This document shows positions 38,601-50,600 of a DNA stretch of 64,000 nucleotides, piece after piece. The notes below the pieces were generated by a model, which made no database searches, had not been told where the DNA came from, and saw only the letters and a list, made by a program, of their open reading frames with translations. This DNA comes from Balanoglossus misakiensis (taxonomy: Eukaryota > Hemichordata). The DNA lies in the NCBI GenBank assembly GCA_040954595.2, contig CM082595.2:3782001-3846000 (forward strand), written 5' to 3'. A program made the position numbers and the translations under genes. Position 1 is the first letter of the stretch, and each line of letters starts with the position of its first letter.

Positions 38601-41600
38601 ACTGGCTCAGAAATGTCTGGGTTACAGACTCACACGTCGCATTCAGAGAGATATTCTCCAAATGAATCTTGACTGCATCTCTTTGAAATCCTGAATCACG
38701 AATCTCTTCAAACGAGGACCTTTATTTCCATAGTGATGTGTGGCGTGGTCTGTTCCCAAATCTGCCGGACCATTTGGGATCAGAAATACGCCGGCATTAT
38801 GATTTTAATTCCGGCAAACTAGGAACACCTGTGGAACTATTCAGTGCCAGCCAGATTATTCTGCGATTTTGTAGAGCTGACTTGATGAGGTCCGTGTCTC
38901 AGAGCAAGTAAGCCGGGGAAACATGTTACATTCATGAGACGAAGGATACAATATATGCTTTCAAGGAAAAAAAGACAGTAATGCAAATTTATCGTCATCC
39001 ATGTCATGATTTTCACTTCGCAGAATCAAGTAGTGAATTTGTGGACTATGTTTAATACTAGATTGTGTGTCTTATTCAAATCGCTTTGTACTGTGAACCA
39101 ATTGATGTGATAAAAAAACCACAAGCAGCAATGCTATTGAAATCAGTGGCGTAGAAGACATTGCTGATGTACTTCACACTTTGCCCGGCAAACTATGTAC
39201 GCAATTCTTGTTCAAGAGGTATAGTCAGTCTTTGATTTCTCCGATTTGTTCTAGGCGAAGTCAATCAAAATTTTACGAAAGATGTGACTAGACTTTTTAC
39301 ATGTACAAGTCAAATACAGACATGTCTACAATGGAAAACAAAGTGGTGTGGAATCACTTTGAAACAAAGTGGATCTGCTCAGTCCCTCATTCATAATTGA
39401 CAATCATGCATAATACATGCTGCATGAGTAAATTAAAGGCTTTGTCATGGTCTGTTAATATAGCAACAGTCAATTTCCTGATGACGGAAATAACCACGTT
39501 TTTATTGCACTGTCTTTAACAGTCACATACCCTGTTACTCTGTGGACATTGATATCATTTTTACCTCAGGAATATCAGAAAAGCTCACAGTGAAATAATT
39601 CACTGTATATGTACAATGTCACAGGGCTTTAGTAGACTTGCATGCATAGAAGACACAGTCCCCTTGCTGGCTACTCACATGATTATTTGCTGTACGATGA
39701 TCACTTATGTCATACTGTTGGGCAGATATTAGCATAGTTACCCTTGTATCAGGCGAGAGATTGATATATACCTGAAATATTCCACTGGATTCATGGAGAA
39801 AGTTACAAATATCAGTCACTACTGAGTGACTTGTAAATGCATATTAGAATGACACAAAACCCTCAGGGAACCTGCCCCATAGCTTCGAGGCATGCTCTCT
39901 GATATTAGTTAGGCTGTATTTGCTGACAGCTCTCATCAATTCTCGTCAGGGCATGATTCAAAGAGAAAGTTAGGGTTTGTGTACAGAATGATGAATTTTA
40001 AAAGCCTATCCCAGTAATTGATTTTTTGTATACAGGTATTCTGGCTGGTTCTGGATTTTTGTTGTTGCATACTCTCTGATATTTAGTTTTTGCTGGTTCA
40101 TCCTCACTAACCGCATTCAATGTCATGTAGCATCTATTCAATTAACAGATGCTTCACAGCGTTTTGCATTAAGCTGCAGTTGTTCTTTAGGTCACCAGAT
40201 TCAATCAGCCAAGTGTGAAAAGAAAATCATTTATTTCCACATAAACTGATCATTAGCAATTTAGAAATAAAGGAGACAGAAGTTAAAACATGATTTATAT
40301 GTCGAATCGTGAAAGCCTATTGTGAAGGTGTACGTTAAGTAACGGTGTGCCCGTCGAGAACTAATAGTCTTGCACTGTTGGTGGTAAAAATATCTTGTTT
40401 ATACGTGTGTGTACGAGATAAATCAAAACTCAATAAAACTTGTCCCTATTCCTTTTAAATAAATGACGCTAAAAGTTATTTAATTGGACTTATTAAACTG
40501 CTAAAGCATCTTTGTCAACACAGCTTGTGGGAATGGTTAATTGAATGTTTAATGTTGGACAGAAGAGATACAGATGTTTACTAGAACAGGAAAACGTGAT
40601 AAACATGTGAGAAATTGTGTATTACAGTATCCAGATTTTGGCATTTTTAGTCCCTGTATCAACTTTGTACAAGGGTTGAGTATCTCAGTCATAGTATGGA
40701 ACCTTAATTAATATTTTAATGTTGGTTGTATCAGTTACCGGAAATCCAAAGAACATACTGAGATGCTGATCCTAATCTTCATGAAGTTTGCATGAGTTGC
40801 ATTATTTTTGCATGAGCAGGCATTGCCTGTACAATACTGGATTTCCCCCTGGCTGAGAATAAAGTTCATGAGTTGCCATCTTTGTTACAAATAAAGTGGA
40901 TTTTCCTCTCCAGGCAAAAGATGTGGTTTTCCTTTGTTGACTAGGTTTCCATTCATTCTCATCTCATCAAAAATGTACTGGTATCAAAATGATTCATAAT
41001 GCCATGATTTTTGTATCTGAGGAATAAAGTTGATAACTTTTAGCATTGTGGTGGTTATTTCTGAATAACCTAGAAGTTATGTATGGGCCTTGTACGAGGT
41101 ATCTTTTCATACGGGTATTTGCATGTTCACGCAAAATGTATGGGATGTGAATAGAGTTATCATTTGAACATTTTTGCATTCAAGTAGAAGCCCATATCTT
41201 ATAGCGAACACAAATATCCCAGATACGGGTAATACCACAAGAGATGGACTATTTCTGTTTTCCTTTTTATACATAAACCCTTTCAACCTACTTCCTTCTG
41301 TGGAGGTCCAGCATTGCAATAGAAAACGGCGATGAACTGGTAACAAAGTAATCAGTGCCTTTCGCGGAAACCACTAAAGGAATCTTTACGAGGGTCCCCA
41401 GTATCCACTGTCCACAACAACAGATTGATAACGTTGCTCACTCGAGAGATTACAGTTATACATATATATTTCATATGTTATCTGATACACAATGGCCGCA
41501 CACAGCACATGATGTATTTATGCAACTTGAGTCGTGACTTGCATTTTTAATAGATGGTACTTCTTGCCTGTAGGATGTATTAATAACCTGCTGAAAAGTA

Positions 41601-44600
41601 ACCTCTCATTTTCCATTACCAACTAAGACAAATTTAGCAAGAAATGTCCTTTGAGGGGAAAGTCCTTGTGAAGTTGACGTAAATAAATTCTACTTGGATG
41701 TTGAGAAATAATTATGGAAATACTTTTCTTTATAATGTTTTACCTTTAATGCTGCCCACACTGTTAAGGGAACATGTAAATTTAATTAGTACGAGTCTCA
41801 TGCATTCTTTAGTCTGCTATAGCTACCTCAACATTGTATACCATGTACCTCAACAAAATTCTGATCTGCTATTTGTAAACTGTAATGGTTCCAGTCTAAG
41901 TTGAGTGTGTATGTATAAAAAATATCATATCATTTTGTTGCTGTACTTCAGCTGGTAGATGTTTCTTGTGACACTGGTGTGGAAAGTACATACAGCTAGT
42001 CAGCTGACATTCGATGGTTTTGATATCAGTACTTTTTGTAAGCACGTATTTTGTTAAAATGCGGGTATCATGATTACAGAAAATGAAACTTTGACGCCAG
42101 AAGCGTCAACAACTGCAGGGATGATTTTCAGTTTTGATTTGAACGGGAGTTCTTTGTGCAATAGCCTGTGAAATTTGCTGACACAATGTTTGTATTGAAA
42201 ATGCATTTTTGTGTAGTAGCCTGTGAAATGCCTGCCATTAAAATTCACTGCTACTGAAAAGATAGCTTTTACAATCTCCGTGCACTTTAAAACTTTTTTA
42301 GATCACTAGCTTTCCAAATGTATGGTGAAATTAAACAGGCATTTTAAAAAGTGTCAGTTAAAGTGAAAATATTGCATTTCAAGCTCACGATTTTGTATGC
42401 TGTCATCGTTATTTGAGTGTGTGGGCCCTGATAAGACCCCTCATGTCACAGTTTAAGAGCCTGTAGTCAGTGTGTCTCACGCTATAAGGAACTTTGTATC
42501 CTTTCAGCGTTGGGAATAATGGCCCGTCTGTGCCACAGGCAGTTTCGTGTGATGACAAGGAGTGGTTTATTATCGCTTCTAATGATAACTGCAGCTTGGC
42601 TGCGTCTGCGCTACATTGTAACAATTTCTTTCAAAGAATACGAACAGTTCTTGTCAATGGGTGGTGGAATGCTGTTTGCTTTCATCGCACCCGTCTATTG
42701 AGAAGAATCGGCCATCTTTCTGTGAGCCCTTCTCATCTCGCGATGTCAGAGTCCCCCCTCACCCCCACAGGCATGTACAACATAGCCACTACTCGGCGTA
42801 TCAAATTACCGTACATGTGCCCCTGAGCTGCCTTGTTAGCATCACCAAACAAGCGATAATCAATAGCAGTGTGTAAATATTAATATCAACCCGTAATACG
42901 CATGAAATTGCAGATATCGCCGTGCTAATTGCCAATTACAGTCAAATGCTTTTGGAAAGTGGGTATAAAATTCGTCTTTCAAATGAATTATCTCTGGCTT
43001 TAATACATCAAACTGACAAATTAAAAACCTCAAGAAATATTCTTTAATCATGTATTTTATAATTCAGATTTTTCGCATAAAGCTGACTAAATTTCTTGAA
43101 TGCAGTATTATGACATAGAAAGGCTCTATCGTGCCTGCAATATCAAGCCTGCTTTTGTCCGTGTTTCAATAAATTCCATCAGCAACTTTCAGCAGTTTAG
43201 AGCGTTTTTATTAAAAGGCATAATAAAAAATCTAATTATGTGAAAGGCTTTGTTTTCAAACGACATTTTTTCACTGATGAATAAGTACCATATGGTCCTT
43301 GCAAAGTTGTTACCATAGTGTAATACTTGGTCAATATTCAGCATTTTATACAACCAGAAATTTGGAAACACAACACATTAGCAGTTGTTTAAGTGTCGTA
43401 TTCTCAACCTTTTCACTCATAAAAGAATTAACTAGTTGGTTGGTCAGAGAAAACAAAGATAAAGCAAAAGAAATTCATTTGATCAACTCACTGTAGATTG
43501 TAAGCATGTTAACCATATGTACCGGTAGCCTTGCATTGTATGTCAATAATACCAGCGCCATATTTTAGTCCACTATGCATTGATTGGCACCTGCCAATAT
43601 CTAGGACTTTGTTTGAAGGAAAAAAAGGGTTATTCGCTTATTAAAAATGTTAGCGATCTAAAAAAGTAAAATTATGTTGATAAGAAAAGTTGCCTTGCAT
43701 AGTGTTAAGATGTTAGGTCAGACCTTGCATGCGTTTAGCTTTACATTCTAGATGTGAAAGTACACTTATAAAATCCATAACCTTTTCAACGAGAAATGAA
43801 CTGATTTATTAAATGTTAAATGTGTTCTTTGTGCGCCATGTCCAATGACTTAGGATAAATTAAGAGATGTAACGAACACTGATGGTAATTCATCAGATAT
43901 TGCCTGTCAAAGTGAGCTGATATCGCAAGAAATACACAGCGTGTAGTCTGTGTAGAAGCTATACGTCTCCACTTGTTTGTCCTGTCTGCAAAACTACATG
44001 ATCAAAAAGTAACTGTGCTGTCCTACTACAATTTTATTCTCATAGAAACAACATACATCATTAGTTTATTTGCGTGACAATATAACTGATTGTTAGATAA
44101 TGAGCGTCTATTGTTTTCTCAAAATTAAAAAGTATTGGCTGATATTATTAACTATATCGACCATATAGGCTGTTTAGCAATTAAATTGACAACCATAGTG
44201 TTCATCCAGGTACTACTGCAGTAGGGTAGGTGTATTAAGAGGTAGCTGTGATCGCCACAAGACAGTTTTCTGTCACCATATGTGATATTGATTAGGACAG
44301 AAAGATGCATCTGGTATTTTCTATCTCAGCTTGCATTACGTATTAGTATTGTTAGTGCTTTGTACCAGGCATGACAGAGCAATAATAGTAAGGTGGATTG
44401 TTCAATCACGATGGTCAGATCTTTGTACTTCAATAACTCTAGACGTCTGATATGATACGCATACAAGTATTCCAGACATGTCAACAATCATTCCAATATC
44501 AAGTGGTAGTGAAGGAGAGATCTGTCAGAACTCGTCTAAGTGCGGTTGCGGTTTGTACATGTCAGCTCGGAATGCGAAGCGACAGCCTTATTTCAAAGAC

Positions 44601-47600
44601 TTCAAAGCAAAGGATCATCATTGCAGCAAAGGGATTAGGCTGTGCCTCAATAGAAATACAAAGCACACCAAGTTTAGACATCTCGAGTAGTCAATTGTGT
44701 GGTGTGCATTGTGGCAATGTATTTCACTGGGAGAGCACCTTTAGTTAAATCGATCATTAAGTGCAATTATTTTGTTTTTAAGTAATCCAAAAGCTTATAT
44801 CAATATAAAATTGACATCTAACCGGTTGGCAAGCATTCTGAAGAGAATTTTCCCATCGAAAAAAACAGAGATGTCGTCACATGTAAAAGAAGGACCCAAG
44901 AACTTGTTTTTGCTTATAAATAATTAGAATGCATGATATCTGTGCCGTCATTTTTCTGCCAAGGACCAGGGTTGCTGCAGTGATGTTAATCTGCCGAGAT
45001 AACCTGGTCAGCCGGCCTTTGTTGGTGCCAACAAAAGTGTACAGTTATATACCCAAGATGGCCCTGTCTGTCATTCAGGGATCACTGCATCAATTTGGAT
45101 TATTTTAACAAAACAGTTGTGTATTCAGGCGCCAAACAGAACTAAACCGTAAGGTTTGAACTGGAATTCAGATTGTCTTGTAAAGAATTGCACGTGAAGG
45201 TTTGAAATCCTGTTGTCGATCGACTGACACCGTGTGTGCTTGGAAATTTAAAATGCATAAAGCATCAAGTATTTTAAATGTGTCGGAAGGGTGGTCATGT
45301 ACACGCCCCGGATGCCACCCCCTGGGTTTGGATGCACTGTGGTCTGGTCCCATTGTTTCCAGGGCAAAGGTGAACTCATTATTTGGTTAAACAGGGGAGA
45401 GAGGCTAGGTCTCAGAGTTATACAGATCGACTTGTACACTTAAACAGTATTTGAAGTCTTTATAGTAGAATATGATCGTACTATCAGTACTGTTGTTTGA
45501 CGTTAGGCCTGTCAACACCTCCTTCCCAATATTTGCAATCATTAAAACATGCCGTTGATAAACATACAGTCAATGCCCAGTTACCAACTTTTGGCATTAG
45601 TGGCGTCAACACCCCTTCTCAATATTTTGCAGTCCCCCATATTATGGACTCATGGGCTGGCCAGCATGTAAAGCTCTTTAAGAAACAGAGCTGTTTGGAA
45701 ACCCGTTCTTTTATGGCGTTAAACTTCGAGGTACAATGTACCTTTGTTGTGCATATGTGTTTGTGTTTATCAAAACAAGTTCAAGCTGTTGATGAGCTCT
45801 TAATCATGTATGGACACACACACACACCTCGCCATGAAATACGGTTATAAATGAGCGAACGTAAAAAAAAACATTCTTAGATGCTGGGCGTGATCGCATG
45901 AGGATGTCATACGTCGAAGCGCGTGGCAGACCATTAACAAAGCACAGCACATCATTCGATGACGCACGTCTCAGAAGCTTTGTATCAACCTGGGCTTTCA
46001 TCGCTGACTAAAAAAATGACACGCCCAACATTTGAGGGCATTTTCGTGTCATAAAACTCGGTGCCTATATATTCCTGTTGGAATTGTTCTATCACTCATT
46101 AATCGCACAGCCATTTGATTCATTTGATGATTGTCCACCAGACCCTATCTGTGGTGACCTTCTTCATGACGCAGCTGTGGTGATCAAAAACCTATAGCTA
46201 TTCTTGTGGTTCTGCTCAGATTGGCATTAGTGCAATAATACAGACCAGAAGCACTGCACCTGGCTGTATTGTCACCTGAGTTTTATTGCTTGTAAAACTC
46301 AGCGAATTTTACTACCAGGCGTTTTCTTTCCACACCTAAAGTGAAGAAAAGATTTAAGGGGATGCGCTTTATCTTTTGATCATTTTTCACCATGCGTGTG
46401 CTATCTGAGAAAATGTGTGCTATCTGACATTTTCTCGTTCAACCCCCAAAGACCACTTAGCAACGATATCGCCCAGTTCTTATGTAACGTTCATTGTTAT
46501 TGTTGATATCAGGTTGTCAATGACAATGATATGTACACAGATACAGTCAGTATTGACTCTGTGATATGTGAAAAAGATATCAAAATTTACAGCTGCTCTG
46601 TAGGGATGTTGTATCTCTTCCAAGAGAAGAGAGATCATAGTTTGAAATTTCTTATCAGAAATTACCAAATTCGCTCTGGGTACATAAAACAGTTTAAAAT
46701 AGCTTCTTACATAGAAGTAAGAAAAATGAAGTAACATGTAAAGATCACAACCCAGGTTCTTTCATCAGCTAGGCAATGAGTACACGTAACACTGATTAAA
46801 GTCTGTCGGCAGTATACTGATGTCTGAGCATATTGTGAAAGTTTTGGTGGACCGACGTCTGAACGAGCACGAAAGACGTGCCGACTGAGCAATTACGCAA
46901 GGTTCTTCTGTGTGTGTTATTTGTGTCAGGAGTGTTTCATCTTGTTCCGCCAGTGGGCAGATATGTCTGGTATTAATACCCTAGTTTTCCCTCGAGAAGC
47001 AAGATTTCAAACTTTCATTCCGTGTACTAAGAAGATTCTTGTCTACTTTATGGTGAAGTACATTAAAAATATCTGTTTGTCAACATCTATGTGTAATGAT
47101 CATAGTTATTGTTGACTAATGAAGTCATGTCTGGACTTGAATTCGGTTTTCAGCAATAACAGTGCTGACAGTATTGATAAGTGAACTACTAAGCAGAAAG
47201 TTCCCACGAGATATTTGCAGCTGATATTGAGAGCAGAATTCCTAAAACAAAGGCCATATCATAGCTATTGAATCAAGCTTTCATTAAAGTTTCATTGACA
47301 AGTCAAATTAATGCGCTTTTCATGGCCCAGATCCTAGCAGTCACCATAGTAACCACTCAATCTCAGTTTGATGGAATCTTTACTGACATTTTTCGTAACA
47401 TCATCATTATTCAGCATATTGCTGTTTGAGCTCAGAGAGCCTGTTTGAAGGAATTCCAATCAGATTTCAGGCAGTATTAGCAATCTATATGAGATACCGC
47501 AGTACGTCCTTCACAGAATTACCTAATATGTTTGAAACACACACGATACACGCCCGCTGGCACCAAGGTCTGAAAGAGAAGACTAAGCGAGTCTTCAATT

Positions 47601-50600
47601 AAGAAGATGCTCATGTGATCAAGTAAATAGAGATTTCAAATCAAACCAAGGGTCTGTACATCTTATCTCTGTGTAATCCCTCTTACAAGACCACAGGCAG
47701 ATACATCTGAATGCTATTGAAAAAGTTGGGTGGATTACAGATTTGTATTTGATGCGAGGGTTGTCGTATTGCTTTGTGAGTAATGCCGTGTGTAAGCTAA
47801 AAACGTTGACCACTTTATACAAAAATCTATCTACTGACCGAAGGCTCAAAATGTACTTTCAAATTGTCTTCTACAATGGGATTAATTGTGTTTTTCTTGG
47901 TGAATTAATTTTTAAAACAGAGTAGAAGCTATCAAGAATTCAGCGCTATAAATTTTCCATTGAAATCAAAGATCCGTCAAAAAACACTGAAGGGAATAAT
48001 CAGACGATTTGCGTGTTAAACGTGAAAATAATCCTGAGTTCACAGAACATGTAAGTCTGGAGGGTGTTGAACTGTGACCTCTCGTATTTCATTCCAGGCG
48101 CATAGATTGCATGCATGTCAGTAATTTGCACAGCGGTGCAACAGTGTGTTGTCAGAGAGATTTCATGAATCTAAGTCTACCCCGGGGAAATAACAGTTGT
48201 TCAAGAGGTCATTTGAAAAACAATTTGGGATTTTTGTTCCTTTTGGCATCTGTTTGCTTCTACTTCTGACTTCAGACAGTTTTAGCAAACGAGAGCGATA
48301 CGCTCAAGTCAACAAACAAGAAAGATGAAGAGAGTGCACAATTTCATTTACAGTGACACTTACAGTGTAGTCTGCTCATTTCCGACATCGTCACAGATGT
48401 GGAAAATAGCCATGCAATGAAATTGACCATTCCCTAAATATCTTTACATTTCTGTTTTTCAAGCCGTGTTCAAGTATATTACTTGCTGTTCCTCATGACT
48501 GCATGTTTAAATTTCAAGATGTGTGGACAATGGAAGAACTGATGAAAATTTCTCTAGCAATAGCTCTGGTGAATTTGATATTTACATCCCCACAAATCAT
48601 ACTTATATGGTACAAATGTATATGCAAGTAAGCATTTCCTACAAGAAGACGGTATTAAGTTTGACAATTGTTTTTTTTAAAAAGTGTTGATGGGAGAAAT
48701 CACGTAGATCGAGAAAGAATTCTCAAATTACGGATGCAAGTCGTGTTCGCACAAGGTTGGCCGGGAAAGACTTCACATCAATCTCTGTTCCCGCTGGCAG
48801 ATTAAATTTGCATTTCAGGGACGCTTTCACAACCTGTTTTACACCTCGCAGAGAGTAAATAACGAGTCCATTGCTTTTTAAACTGCCAAACAGTCTTATG
48901 TTCACATGGTGGATCAGCACTGACATTGCTTGCCTAAGTGCTTTCAAAACACACCTCATCAATTAGTGGATCGCTCTGCCCGAACTCTGGGTGGCGCTAT
49001 TTGTAATGTTTGTATCTGGCAACATACTTCATAATTATGCGTGCAATCTGTGATTTTCATCTATTAAGAGTCAGTGTCTCAAATTTTAGAAAGTTGAATT
49101 TACACCCTTTTGTGATTAATGGAAATGTTCATTATCGAGAGTAAAATGGAGGTACTATCTTTACAGATTCTTCAGCTACACAATTAGGATTTGATTTGGC
49201 AGCAATGGAAACTAGGTGAGAAATCTTTTACCTTCCTTTTCTTGTGCAAGTTACGGTATAAGTCGTTTCACATCATATGGATGTAAAAAAATGTTTACTT
49301 GATTTAACAACTTTTCATGTTTCTCTCGAAGGTTACAACACATGGAGAAAAAAGTCGTCACTGAAGGCGGAGAAACTCCTTCCATTGTTTATGAACTTAG
49401 AAATAAAGTTGAACAATTCAGGGAAAAATTAGAGGTAAAGTAACAGTTGTGGTTACGTCAACTTTTAGACTGTACTACTATTATGTCCTCCTATGAGCTT
49501 GCTTGATTATAAATGTATAATGGACTTTGTGAATATATAATGAACTTTGTGAATATATAATGAACTTTGTGAATAAATAATTAACTTTGCTCTTGCTCTG
49601 TCTCATATTCCCCAGACTGTTGAACATTTAAGTTGGCTGGGACTTTTCAAAGAAATTCCATGTGAAAATTCACCACCATTTTACACAAATAAAAAACTTA
49701 GAAAAACTCCAGAAGAAGAGAGGCGGGTATGGGAAAAGTTTAGAAAAATTAGGTGAGTATTACGAATCATTGAAAATAACTAAAGTCAAACCTGTGTTAG
49801 TGGCCACTTTGTTACAGTCCCTGTGCAGTTTACATGTACATCATGATCAGAAGATCTGTCAAACTTTCTATTGCTGGTACTTTTGATTGTTTACTACACT
49901 TTAACCTGTTGTATTTTTTACAGCAATGTTCAAATGGCAGAAAATGTAAGAGTCTATCTCAGGAAACCCACATTTGACAATTGGCAATGGGAAGACGCAG
50001 AAATGTTGATGTTACTTCAACAGATGTACATAGATTTAGAATTTGTTGAGACGTTTAACATTGAGGTAGGTGAACTGTTGGTGTTACTTTAAATAATGTA
50101 CATAGATTTAGTTGAGATGTTCAGATATGGCAAAGTCTCGGAAAGTTGTGAGATTTCACTAGAGAATATTCTATTATGTGAATTGTGTAGCAAGCTAAAT
50201 TTGATTCTCATTCTGTTCTCATCCCAATCTCCCTGTTTTTTGATCTCCTTTCAGATGCCAGTATTACAGAACTTCCTTTTTGAAGTTTACAGACACTATA
50301 ACCATGTACCATTCCATAACTTTAAGCACTGTTTCTGTGTTGCACAAATGGTAGGTTCTCTCTGTGTTTAATATTCTCTATGTAAAAAAAGAGTTGATGT
50401 TTGACTTTGGTGACTATTATTAAAATCTGTCAACAATTCTTCATTTTATTTTATTTTTCCATCTCCCTGTTCAGATGTATGGGATGTCCTGGCTCGCAAA
50501 CCTTTGTGAGAGAATAGGACCCCTAGACACCATGTCGCTCATAACATCAGCTATCTGCCATGATTTAGATCATCCAGGTTACAATAATGCATATCAGGTA

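Larger units (their letters stand above)
32615..49166 (+). other. PDE9A: Large PDE9A intron (16.5 kb)
   Basis: Flanked by a good donor (ACAA|gtaaga) and acceptor (ttacag|ATTCT) in matching phase 1. No internal exon was recognised. It holds a 240-bp duplicated block with AT-rich palindromes (33303-33706), an ATTA-rich patch (34200-34345), a TTAA-type MITE (41274-41340) and scattered short open frames of no evident coding value. Confidence 0.7.

Noticed and set aside
45497-45850. 117-codon frame on the + strand
   Set aside because: Its length comes partly from a local direct repeat and a (CA)n tract; no domain seen.
48723-48962. 79-codon frame on the - strand
   Set aside because: No domain, no conserved motif, in the middle of the large PDE9A intron.
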